Positions 40,553-51,414 of a stretch of DNA of 64,000 bases are shown in pieces. The stretch lies in the NCBI RefSeq assembly GCF_040412425.1, contig NC_089744.1, positions 37,496,099 through 37,560,098 on the forward strand, written 5' to 3'. Within the stretch, counting starts at the first letter, position 1. The number at the start of each line of letters is the position of its first letter. The notes beneath the pieces were generated by a model. That model was not told the DNA's origin. It saw only the letters and a program-made list of their open reading frames with translations, and ran no database searches. Position numbers and translations under genes: made by a program. The DNA comes from Macrobrachium rosenbergii (taxonomy: Eukaryota; Arthropoda; Malacostraca; Decapoda; Palaemonidae).

Positions 40553-41432
40553 CCCACCAACGGCAGTATCTGAGGGGGCTCGCCATCCCTAGTGAGCCCC
40601 TCCCCTCTTCTTCTTCACCTTACCTTTCCTCCTTGGGGGGGACAGGTTGGCGAAAGGGACCTTGCGGTTCCTTCTGCGGAGGCAAAGAAGCAGAGGTCTG
40701 GACTTTACCCCGCGCGCCTGTCGAAGCACCAGACTTCTTCGGGGCTGGGGTACTAGCCTAGTTCGTCGACCGGGCCGCAAGATGAGAAGGATTGATTGAT
40801 TAATTGTGGGTTATCTGGCATCACAGCTGCACAACACCTTTCGTTGCTGCCTGATGGACAAGACGGTCGCGTTCGTCGGCCTTCCTCTTGTCCACAGCAG
40901 CGTCCACCTCTCCCCTGGGGAAGAGGGAGGCGGAGTCCAGAATGGGTCCACTGCACAGAGAAACTGCAGCTTTAGCGCCCACTAATCTGTAGATCCGGGA
41001 TAACACTGCATCCCTTCTCTTCAGTACCAGGTTTGCCGAGAGGTTTGCCGTCTGGTGGGTTATAAAGGAAATAGCCTTACCCCCCAACTGGCAAAGACTC
41101 CTGAAGGACAGGTCTTCGCTCTGAGCACCAGACAAAGACGCGATTCTCGACAATGCGAAGGCCCAAAGCTTTAGCATCCAGGAAGGTCTGAGCAGAGAGT
41201 AGGGAAACACGTCCGCATCAGACGAGGCCGGAAAGTAAAGCGAATGCGTGCAGCCAGGCAGTTTGTACCATGGGTTTCCCACTGTTACCAACCAACTTCC
41301 CGGCTGGTAGTAATACCAACACATGTCTTGTAAGTCTTTAGCAGCCAGTTCAGCTTCGCCGAAAGTATTCCCCATATAAGTAAAGGACCAAGGGTTTGTA
41401 TTTGTGTAGGAACAATTATATATTACATTCAC
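40553..41432 (-). pseudogene. DIRS-A gag-like region
   Basis: The minus-strand frame 41432-40821 (about 200 codons) begins inside the terminal repeat (FGEAELAAKDLQ, YYYQPGSWLV) and continues as a helical, Leu/Ser-rich protein with LCQLGGKAISFITHQTANLS and VDKRKADERDRLVHQA. A stop follows. The basic tail (RNRKVPFANLSPPRRKGKVKKKRG) is in another frame at 40780-40589. This position and composition fit the nucleocapsid-like ORF1 of DIRS elements, which has no catalytic motif. The assignment rests on its place before RT. Confidence 0.65.
41228..41420. repeat. Right terminal inverted repeat of DIRS-A
   Basis: Inverted copy of 36643-36815 plus 36912-36960; contains CTTCGCCGAAAGTATTCCCC and ACCAAGGGTTTGTATTTGTG. 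Small differences from the left copy show independent decay. Confidence 0.85.
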
Positions 41433-41477
41433 ACATATCTCCTTTGGTCCTCAAGAAGCAATGCAGTTTTTCATTAA

Positions 41478-44101
41478 CCCTTAAACGCCTGTTGGACGTT
41501 TTAAACGTCGTCCAAAATTGTCTGTCGAATGCCGAGTGGACGTTGCAAACGTCGACTGAAAATGCTTTTTTTAAATATTCGCGGAAAAATAATTGTAGGC
41601 CTAGTTTGCGGAAGATTTCAAATCCCGCGCCTCGGCGGATGCTGGGAGTTCACGGATCCAGCTGTTGTTTTGTTTCTGAGCGTCACCCAGACGCGCATGC
41701 GCGAATTTCCCCCATCTCGCATCAGAGAGCATCAGAGCAGCACCTTGCGGGAGCGATATTTTGACGCAGACGTGTTTTGTTGAACTTTTTGCAGTGTTAG
41801 CGTATTCGTGCTGCAACAGAACATTTGCAGAGATGTCACAAAGGCGTCAGGACCGTGAAAGGCGCATACTGCCTATCGGAAGTGAGCGTGTGAGGCGAGT
41901 TTTAGACTGGGATGCTGGAGAAGGACCCAGCATCCAAAGTGAATTTTAACATTCGGTCAACTTTGATTCGACCGAAATGATAAAAAACGCATCCGTAGCC
42001 ATAATTATTACATTCGAGTAACAATCAATCATTTACCTTCATTTTGCAACAAACGGAAAGTCTCTAGCACAATATTTAGAATTTTGGTGAATTTTTAAAA
42101 AAAAATTTTTCCTCCGCTCCGCACGCGCGAACTCCTCTGAAAATCCTGTCATTTCTTGCGTCAGCTTGCCGTATTATTCGTTACATAAAGTGTTATACAT
42201 CAAAATGTGCTCAATTTTATGTAGAATACAACAAAAAATATATCATTCCTTTAGCTCCTCACAGTGTTTTAATATTTACATCGAAATCACGATAACTGAC
42301 AAAATTTTAACATTCAGTCAACTTTGACTCGACCGAAATGATCGAAAAACGCATCCGTAAGCCATAATTATTACATTCGAGCAACAATCAATCATTTACC
42401 TTCATTTTGCAACAAACGGAAAGTCTCTAGCACAATATTTAGAATTTTGGTGAATTTTTGAAAAACAATCTTCCTTCGCTCCGCGTGCGCGTACTCCGCT
42501 GAAAATCCTAGCATTTCTTGCGTCAGCTTGCCATAATTTTTTCGCCGTTTCATATTATTTGTTACATAAAGTGTTATACATCAAAATGTGCTCAATTTCA
42601 TGTAGAATACAACAAAAAATATGTCATTCCTTTAGCTCTTCACAGTTTTTAATATTTACATCGAAATCACGATAACTGACAAAATTTTAACATTTGGTCA
42701 ACTGACAAAATTTTAACATTTGGTCAACTGACAAAATTTTAACATTTGGTCAACTTTGATTCGACCGAAATGATCGAAAAACGCATCCGTAAGCCATAAT
42801 TATTACATTCGAGTAACAATCAATCATTTACCTTCATTTTGCAACAAATGGAAAGTCTCTAGCACATTATTTAGATTTTTGGTGAATTTTTGAAAAAAAA
42901 TTTTCCTTCGCTCCGCGCGCGCATACTCCGCTGGAAATCCTGGCATTTCTTGCGTCAGCTTGCCGTAATTTTTTCGCCATTTCATATTATTCGTTACATA
43001 AAGTGTTATACATCAAAATGTGCTCAATTTCATGTAGAATACAACAAAAAATATGTCATTCCTTTAGCTCTGCACAGTTTTTTAATATTTTCGCCGAAAT
43101 CACGATAACTGACAAAATTTTAACATTCGGTCAACTTTGACTCGACCGAAATGATCGAAAAACGCATCTGTAAGCCATAATTATTACATTCGAGTAACAA
43201 TCAATCATTTACCTTCATTTTGCAACAAACGGAAAGTCTCTAGTACAATATGTAGATTTTTGGTGGATTTTTGAAAAAAAAAAATTTTCCTTCGCTCCAC
43301 GCGCGCGGACTCCGCTGAAAATCCTGTCATTTCTTGCGTCAGCTTGCCGTAATTTTTTCGCCATTTCATATTATTCGTTACATAAGGTGTTATACATCAA
43401 ACTGTGCGCAATTTCATGTAGAATACAACAAAAAATATATCATTCCTTTAGCTCTTCACAGTTTTTTTATATTTACATCAAAATAACGATAAATAGAAAA
43501 AATCAACCTTCGGTCAACTTTAACTCAATCGAAATGGTTCAAAAATGCAATTGTAAGCTAAAACACTTACAGCCTAGTAATATTCAATCAATTTCCTTCA
43601 TTTTGGCACAATTGGAAAGTCTCTAGCACAATATTTTGATTTTTGGTGAATTTTTGAAAAACTTTTTTACGTCCGCCGTTACTTAATTCATGCATCATTT
43701 TGTGATAATATTTTCTCTGTGTTGCTTTAATCGTTTTACAATCTGTTATATACCAAAATCATTGCAATTTAGTGTACAATACAACTAAAAAAATTAACTC
43801 ATTAGCTTCAACCGTTTTTCCTTACAGTGCGATTTGTATACAATTATATACAAGTTTTTTTTTTTTTGCTGTCATATATTCCAATATTTATATATGATAA
43901 TGATATTTTTTTTTATTTCTGATGGTTGCATACTAAACTTCAGGCAATGAGAAAAAAGGAGCCAAAAATGAACTCTTAATCTTGAAAACTAAGCGTGCTG
44001 TGATTTTTTGAAAAAAACTTTTTTTCCGCTTCGGCGCTACCTCTCGGAGGCCGCCGGCATACGGGAGACATTTTTGAAAATAGGGCTTCGGCGTTAAAGG
44101 G
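41478..44101. mobile_element. TTAA-target element 1 carrying a satellite array
   Basis: A 2,624-bp element flanked by TTAA on both sides (41474-41477 and 44102-44105). The ends are CCCTTAAACGCC and GGCGTTAAAGGG, near-perfect inverted repeats. CCC...GGG ends on a TTAA duplication are the piggyBac pattern; Kolobok also uses TTAA. About 1.9 kb of the interior is five tandem units of about 380 bp that start near 41952, 42313, 42745, 43126 and 43509 (TTCGGTCAACTTTGA...). The 42313-42745 unit is enlarged by a 26-bp sub-repeat occurring three times. There is no transposase, only a short ORF at 41833-41949. Confidence 0.85.
41833..41949 (+). pseudogene. Short ORF in TTAA element 1, possible transposase start
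   Basis: 38 codons: MSQRRQDRERRILPIGSERV..., then acidic WDAGEGPS, and a stop exactly where the satellite array begins. It sits about 355 bp inside the left end, preceded by a non-repetitive leader. Nothing else in the element looks coding. It could be the 5' stump of the original transposase gene cut off when the array took over the interior. No family motif is present in so short a piece, so the idea rests on position only. Confidence 0.35.
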
Positions 44102-44577
44102 TTAATAAGGCTGCTACAAGGTTGCTTTTACTGTAGATCCTGAACTTATCTTCTGGTAAGAGGCTCTTGGGGTTGTCCCTCTGCTAACAATCCCTTGTAA
44201 GGTGTGGTATTCCTCCTTGTATGCATACACATAATGTAGGCAATGATAAACAACCAGACCTTCCTCTTTTGTCATCACAGTTTTGGGATGGTAAAATCTG
44301 GCAATTTTCTTTTTGATCCTAATTTTGATAATATAGTATGCCAATAACTCAATGAAGCTTGTGAATGCCTCTCACATGCTGTGTGTGAATGCTCTTTTGA
44401 CATATGCATTCACTACATCCGGGCATCCTCCTCGTGCAAGTATGAACATCTTTTAGATCAGACATGCCATTTGCAAGAGAACCTTGATAAGGTTTTTGAG
44501 TGTGGATTAATTCAAACAGATTTTAATGCTATTTCTGATTCAGTAAACCAAATCATAATGCACTTATTTTCATAATT

Positions 44578-45640
44578 TAGAATCTTGGAGTGGGTGGATA
44601 TGCTTTAGGATTGTGTACTTCAAGATTTTCTTATAGGTAGGCAGCAGCGAGTTGCTAATGATGGGATCTTTAGCAAACCAATACCTATTGTATCTGGTGT
44701 TCCACAGGGTAGTGCCCTTGGTAAGCTGTTATTTTTAGTGTATACAAGTGACATGGTTGTTGGCCTGGAAAACATGATTCTTCAGTATAACCATAATGCA
44801 ACACTAGTGGCTGTAGTAAATGATCCATTTATGAGAAATAAAGCTGCCCTTAGTCTCAATCATGACATGGAGTGGATTAGGGAGTGGCGTAGTCGGTGGG
44901 GTAAGAGGCTGAACTCCAGTAAAATGAAAACCCTATTGATTAGTAGATCTTGTACATGTACTGATTTTCACCCCATCCACCCCTTCAGGTGAATGGGACT
45001 CGGCTGAATGAGTCTGAAACTCTGACTATATATGGTGTAACTTTTGACTCACACCTTACTCTTGAGACACATCTAATGAGTGTCAGCAGAAGCCTCACAG
45101 AATTAGGTATTACACATACAGCCTCACCTATTTATAACAATGATATAATCAAAGCAAAATTTTTTTGGTCATTTGCCCTTCCTTTACCAGAATACAGCAC
45201 TCTTCTCCAGTGTGGATGTCTGCTTCTGCTACAGATTTATCTTTTAGGTAGAATGGTTTGTGGTGGTAGGTTTCTGTTTCCTGGTATTAGCAGTTTAGAC
45301 TTTGACCACTGACAGATGGTCTCTTTGTTTGTCCATTTTTCATAAGTTGTATTTTAACAGAGAACTTTTGCTATCACAATTGTTCCATAGTCCTCTTTCC
45401 TGCCAAGAGCAACCAGATTTGCTGAACAGCAGCACTAGTAAGCGTAAAAGTGCTATGCTGTCGAACTCCTCAGTTCCTGAGGTCTTTTATTCATCACACC
45501 AATGAACAGTGGAACAGTCTCCCTAAGGATGTTGTGCAATTAGAACCTCAAAGTTCAAGCAAAGATGCAATGCATCACTCACCTAAAACAATTCACCTTG
45601 TACTTATGTATATCTCTTCTTTCTGTTTTACCTATTATCT
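44578..45640 (+). pseudogene. Non-LTR (Jockey/CR1-like) retrotransposon 3' fragment
   Basis: Plus-strand frames give, in order: FLIGRQQRVANDG, then GVPQGSALGKLLFLVYTSDM (the QGSxLGPLLF block), NHNATLVAVV where YADD-ATLVA is expected (the catalytic Asp pair is lost), IREWRSRWGKRLNSSKMKTLLIS, GVTFDSHLTLETHL, and the C-terminal SFIHHTNEQWNSLPKDVV. Frame changes occur near 44990 and 45300-45450. The order and spacing are those of a non-LTR reverse transcriptase C-terminal half. It is a 5'-truncated dead copy. Confidence 0.82.
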
Positions 45641-46108
45641 TTTATAATTTCTTTCAAATGAACACCATATTCTTTGGAAGCTTGAATTACAAGTCAATGG
45701 CCCTGTAGACTTGTTCCATATGAATACGGTTTATCTTCTGAATATTAATAATAATATGGGTTGCTTATAGGGGTTTATAGTGTCTAGGTCATTTTTTAAA
45801 GGGATTATTTCACCTAGGTAATTTGAAATGAAGTAATGACAGAATGCAGAGTATTGCTGTATTTCACTTGCCATCATAAAATGCTGATAAGATGAGATAA
45901 ATACATGTGACCAAGTCTTAAAGTGTTCGGACAAAATGTCTGCAGCCTACTGTTACTGCCTTGATTGCAATATTAAATTAAGAAAATTTCCAAAGTATAT
46001 CTCACGGCTTAATCTTTGTACCAAACGAAAGGGAATTACGTATCGAAAAGTCACCATAAAATTAGTGCTGCTGAAGCAGCAGTCTTATTCAACAAATCTT
46101 GTGTATAA
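45641..46108. other. No gene recognised
   Basis: Intronic sequence between the non-LTR fragment and the (AAT)n tract. Nothing recognisable. Confidence 0.45.
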
Positions 46109-46124
46109 TAAAATAATAAAATAA

Positions 46125-46188
<64 letters not shown>

Positions 46189-46197
46189 TAATAATTA
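46109..46197. repeat. (AAT)n microsatellite
   Basis: A trinucleotide tract of about 85 bp immediately before the left end of DIRS-B. Confidence 0.96.
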
Positions 46198-46225
46198 TGG
46201 GGGCAAAAAGGACACCGTAAAAATC

Positions 46226-46535
46226 TTTTTGATAGTATAGTCGTTTGCTTCATCAAGGAGTTACCTTCCACAGTCTACCAGAGCTCCATGGTAACCAAAC
46301 TAATATCAAAGAATTCTCTTTTAGTTGGTCTTTTGGCCAGGTATTGTGTCATAATGAAAAACACTATAACACGTGATGGAGTATCAAATGGACTCAGAGA
46401 TAAGAGGACACTTTCCCTTATCTTCAGCAAAGCTATTGCCCAATTGTTTCCATTGCCAAAACTTCCTAGAAGGAGAAGTAACTACTGCACATACGCAGTC
46501 CGCCATATTGTCGATAACAGACGGCACAAAAACCA
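46226..46535. repeat. Left inverted terminal repeat of DIRS-B
   Basis: Reads AAGGAGTTACCTTCCA, CCAGAGCTCCATGGT, AAGAATTCTCTTTTAGTTGGTC and onward, and is the reverse complement of 57614-57919 apart from scattered changes. Confidence 0.88.
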
Positions 46536-46899
46536 ATATTTGGTCAACACCGAACAGTTTACTGTGCTTCCAGTGCCCCGTAAAATCGGCTTTTTTCTCC
46601 GATTTCATTACAGAAACATCTGAAGATGCAAGTTAGGTGCCTAATTTTAAGTTTCAGTTAAAGTTTTCAGTTTTAAACTTTTGAAATTAGTAATTAATTT
46701 GTGTGCGAAAACCCCGCCATTTTCTTGCTATCACATGGCTGGTGCTTAATCATATCAGTGATTGGTAATTTTGAAAAGCACAATTTGTTTGAAAGAATTT
46801 GTCATTCTAATTAGATGTTTTAACTAAAAGAAATGTACCACAATTTACCATTAATGTACAAAATCCTTTCAGGCAACAGCCTACATCAGATTAAGTGAG

Positions 46900-48060
46900 A
46901 ATAGATTAATAGTGGATGTTGTCTGTAGCCTATAACCTAGGATTACAAATCCTTACGAGTGAACTAAGTAATCAGGATTAGGTAGTAACCTACATTAATG
47001 TAAGACCCTTTAACCCTATTATAGGCCTCAGCAGTACCCTAGCCTAGACCAAGGACCCTAGGATTTAATAATAGCAACAATCTGGGCAAGATGAAACAGT
47101 AGCCCAGTTATAAGGCTACATTTTAGTAAAATTTCTTTCTTCTATATAGTCTATAAACTTATGTGATATAAATGTAAATTATATTGGGTTAAGTGATAAC
47201 CTTTTAAGACACACCCGACTACTGCACTGCGCATTACCTTAGACCAAGCAACCTAGGACTAGACAAAATAGTAATGTGTGCTAGATGAGATGGCTACAAA
47301 TTAATGTGTTATATGTAACACATAACCTAAGTAAGAATTAAATATCCTGGATTAGGCAATAGCCTTGATTAGATTAAGTAAGAACCTTTAAATAATAGCC
47401 TAGCTATAAGGTTACACATTAGTGAGTTACTATACTAGGCTAAGTGAGAACATTTTAAGAAATGCCCTATTATTGGCCAAGACCAAATAGCCTAAAATTA
47501 GATATAAAACAACAACCTAGGCTAGACAATAATGGTAGCCTAGCTATAAGGTTACACATTAGTGAGTTTGTTTTATATACCCTATACATTTAAGAGTAAT
47601 TTAAATTAATCTGGATTAGGCAATACCCTATACTAGGCTAAGAGAGAACATTTTAAGAAATACCCTAATTTTGGCCTAAGTGACAGTTTAGACCAAATAT
47701 CCTAGGATTAAATTTAACCAGTATCCCAGGCTTGATAAAATGATAACCTAGTTTTATGACTCAGTAGCTTATCTGTAAAGCTACATATTAGTGGGGTTCT
47801 TATGTAGCCTGTATCCTTCAAGATATACTGTATGAAGGTGGACCAGTTCAAATTAAATAAAGCAATGGCCAAATATCAGATAAATGGGTAGTCTCGACCA
47901 GATAAAACAGCAAACCAGATTACAAGAGGGTTCTTTCCTATATGGTTTATATCCTTAAGTGTGATTTAAGTAAACCTAGACTATGCAGTGGCCTAGAATT
48001 GTTTAAGCAAGAACCCTCCAAAAAATCCTCTATTCTTAGCCTAATGTAGATTATGCTAGA
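46900..48060. repeat. Degenerate tandem repeat in the DIRS-B 5' region
   Basis: Variants of TAGCCTAGCTATAAGGTTAC followed by ACATTAGTGAGTT occur near 47100, 47396, 47541 and 47745, interspersed with CCTAGGATTA, CTGGATTAGGCAATA and AGTGAGAACATTTTAAGAAA words. This gives an irregular period of about 150-250 bp. It has no coding capacity. The block lies between the terminal repeat and the gag frame. Confidence 0.65.
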
Positions 48061-48539
48061 AGCATTAATCTAAGCCATATAAAACAGTAGCTTGAGTTAG
48101 TTAAACAAATTAATTTATGGTGGTTAACCTGAATGGCATGACATTCAAAATTATATCTCACATAGCCCTTGCAAAAAGACTAACAGTGTATAAGTAATAC
48201 AGTCATATACTGGTGTCAAAACTAACCTAAATCTTAAAAAGGTTTAAGTTAACATACATATTTAATAAGATATACAGTATTACAGTTACACACTTGTAAT
48301 CAAATTAGCCTGTAATATTGAATTACTATCTATATAAAGGACTACAGACAACTGATACTAACTAGCTTCTTATAACAACTTGTTTTATATCACTACAGGG
48401 CCACCATTATGCAGGACCCTCAGCTCAAGTGCTCCGCAGCAAATTGCTCAATTCATTTTTTGCCAATGGGTATGGCCCATACCACCTGACATGAACATAG
48501 TCTTTGTGAAAAACAAGGAAATATGCTTGGTAGCAAGAC

Positions 48540-49213
48540 ATGTGCAAAATTTGTAGTATGCTCCTGGCAGCAAGTTTTAAGGAAGAAACAGTTTGTTTGA
48601 AGCTATCTCGATTGGTCCTAGGGTTTAGTAGGGGTGAGGAAGGGGGAGACTGTATCATTCCGGCAGAATTCTGGCAGCAGATATCCAACCCTTTCTCAGA
48701 ACAAGATCTATGTTTGGGCCAAAGCAGAGTAATCTCAGTCCCCGGTACCTCCCAGGTTAATGCCACGGAGGAAGTAGAGGAATCTTTATATGGAGGTGAC
48801 ATTTTTAATAATGAACATGAAGTGGACATTGCCACCAAAATAGCTCTGCTGAACCCAGAAGGACCAGGGACGCAAATTTCAGCTAACCATGAGAGAAACC
48901 TTCCAGAAGAAATTCTAACACCCATGCAGCTATCAGATGCTGAACAGGATCTTTCCCCCAAAAGGGATACTAGGATCCACCTAACCACGATTGAAATGAC
49001 TATATTTAAGGAGGGGTATGTTAACTCACCCAGGACTTCTGCCCCCTGAACTGTAGTTGAAGCTCAGTCAGACTGCGCAAGCTCCCCCAAAAAGGGTTAC
49101 ACATTTTGCAGCATTTGATCAATTCTGTAAGGAAATTATGAGTAACATCAAAGATGTCCTTGCCACAGAATGGCAATATACAAGGGTCATGATACATGAT
49201 TCCAAAAAGGATA
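48540..49213 (+). pseudogene. DIRS-B gag-like ORF, 5' part
   Basis: The frame 48540-49049 starts MCKICSMLLAASFKEE, with a Cys-x-x-Cys pair, followed by acidic, Gln/Ser-rich sequence. Another frame then continues (AAFDQFCKEIMSNIKDV...) up to the TTAA at 49214-49217. The frame resumes in the same phase after the second TTAA element, at 54377. No catalytic motif. It is assigned to gag by position and by homology in layout with ORF1 of DIRS elements. Confidence 0.55.
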
Positions 49214-49217
49214 TTAA

Positions 49218-51410
49218 CCCTTAAACGCCGACTGGACGTATCATACGTAGACTAAAATTGTCTGTTGGGTGCCGAATGGACGTACCGTACGTCGACTACA
49301 AAAAATTTCAACCTTCGGTCAACTTTGACTCGACCGAAATGGTCGAAAAACACAATTGTAAGCTAAACCTCTTACATTCTAGTAATATTCAATCATTTAC
49401 CTTCATTTTGCAACAAATTGGAAGTCTAGCACAATATTTCGATTTATGGTGAATTTTTGAAAAAAACTTTTTCCTTACGCCCGCGCGTTAACTCGGCCGA
49501 AAATTTCAGAAATTCTTTCGTCATTTTGTCGTAAGTTTTGCACTGTTTTATATTAGCCGTTACATAAAGTTTTATATATGAAAATGTGCACAATTTCATG
49601 TAAAATACAGCAACATACAACCCATGATTGTAGCTTTTATCAGTTTGGAAATATTTTCATATAAACAACAATAACTGCCAAAATTTCAACCTTCGGTCAA
49701 CTTTGACTCGACCGAAATGGTAAAAAAACGCAATTGTAAGCTAAAACTCTTACATTCAAGTAATATTCAATCATTTACCTTCATTTTGCAACAAATTGGA
49801 AGTTTCTAGCACAATATTTCGATTTATGGTGAATTTTTGAAAATAACTTTTTCCTTACATCCGCGCCAGAAATTCTTTCGTCACGTTGCCGTAATGTTTG
49901 CACCGTTTTATATTAGTCGTTACATAAACTTTTATATATGGAAATTGCGCAATTTCATGTAGAATACAACAGAAAATAACTCATGGTTGTAGCTTTTATC
50001 AGTTTTGAAATATTTTCATATAAATCACAATAACTGCCAAATTTTCAACCTTCGGTCAACTTTAACTCGACCGAAATGGTAAAAAAACGCAATTTTAAGC
50101 TAAAACTCTTACATTCTAGTAATATTCAATCATGTACCTTCATTTTGCAACAAACTGGAAGTCTCTAGCACAATATTTTGATTTATGGTGAATTTCTGAA
50201 AAAAAAAAACTTTTTCCTTACATCTCTTGTATGTAACTTCGGCCGAACATCTCAGAAATTCTTTCGTCACGTTGTCGTAATGTTTGCATCGTTTACATTA
50301 GTCGTTACATAAACTTTTATATATGAAAATGTGCACAATTTCATGTAGAATACAACAGAAAATAGCTCACGGTTGTAGCTTTTATCAATTTTGAAATATT
50401 TTCACATAAATCACAATAACTGCCAAAATTTCAACCTTCGGTCAACCTTAACTCGACCGAAATGGTAGAAAAATGCAATTGTAAGCTAAAACTCTTACAT
50501 TCTAGTAATATTCAATCATTTACCTTCATTTTGCAATAAACTGGAAGTCTCTAGCACAATATTTCGATTTATGGTAAATTTTTGAAAAAAACATTTTCCT
50601 TACATCTGCGCGGTAACTCGGCCGAACATCTCAGAAGTTCTTTCGTCACGTTGTCGTAATGGTTGCACCGTTTTATATTAGTCGTTACATAAAGTTTTAT
50701 ATGAAAATGTGCGCAATTTCATGTACAATACAACAGAAAATAACTCATGGTTGTAGCTTTTATCAGTTTTGAAATATTTTCATATAAATCACGATAAATA
50801 GAACAAATTCTGCTTTCGGTCAACTTTAACTCGACCGAAATGGTCGAAAACTGCAATTGTAAGCTAAAACACTTACAGTCTAGTAATATTCAATCAATTA
50901 GCTTCATTTTTCAACAAACGGGAAGTCTCTAGCACAATATTTCGATTTATGGTGAATTTTTTAAAAAAACATTTTTTACGTCCATGGCGTTCAATTCATG
51001 CATCATTTTGTGATAATATTTTCTCTGTGTTGCTTTGATCATTTTACAATTTGTTATATACCAAAATCATTGAAATTTAGTGTACAATACAAAGAAAAAA
51101 AAATAACCCATTAGCTTTAACCGTTTTGCTCACAGCACGATTTGTATAAAATTATATATGAAAATTTTTTTTTGTGCTGTCATATATTTCAATATTTATA
51201 TATGATAATGATATTTTTTTCATTTCTGATGGTTGCATACTAAACTTCAGGCAATGACAAAAAAAAGGAGCCAAAAATGAACTCTTAATCTTAAAAACTA
51301 AGCGTGCTGTGATATTTTGAAAAGAACTTTTTTTCCGCTTCGGTGCTAACTCCCGAACGCCGCCGGCATACGGGAGACGTTTTTGTAAATAGAGGCTCGA
51401 CGTTTAAGGG
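49218..51410. mobile_element. TTAA-target element 2 carrying a satellite array
   Basis: 2,193 bp between TTAA sites at 49214-49217 and 51411-51414. It begins CCCTTAAACGCC and ends near CGTTTAAGGG. Five units start near 49314, 49692, 50051, 50437 and 50815 (spacing 359-386 bp). It lacks the roughly 200-bp leader (TATTCGCGGAAAAATA onward) present in the other two copies and passes directly into the array. The right 550 bp, with GGTTGCATACTAAACTTCAG and the GGCATACGGGAGACG hairpin-like end, matches the others. Confidence 0.87.
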
Positions 51411-51414
51411 TTAA

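Larger units (their letters stand above)
36608..41420 (-). mobile_element. DIRS-type retrotransposon, copy A (degenerate, full structure)
   Basis: A tyrosine-recombinase retrotransposon of about 4.8 kb read on the minus strand: gag (41432-40560), reverse transcriptase/RNase H (40549-38464, interrupted by a SINE), tyrosine recombinase (38455-37528). The terminal sequence is inverted, as in DIRS1-group elements: 41228-41400 matches 36643-36815 in the opposite orientation, and the outermost 46 bp (41372-41417) recurs inverted at 36912-36960. At the left end 36608-36664 and 36855-36911 also form a palindrome. The copy is locally GC-richer than its AT-rich surroundings and has stops, frameshifts and a deletion, so it is inactive. 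Confidence 0.9.

Noticed and set aside
41950..43510. CRISPR-like array
   Set aside because: The ~380-bp units are contiguous and homologous throughout, without short repeats alternating with unique spacers, and the genome is eukaryotic.
48425..48988. 187-codon minus-strand frame
   Set aside because: Overlaps the DIRS-B gag-like frame on the plus strand, has no motif, and is most likely an antisense frame.
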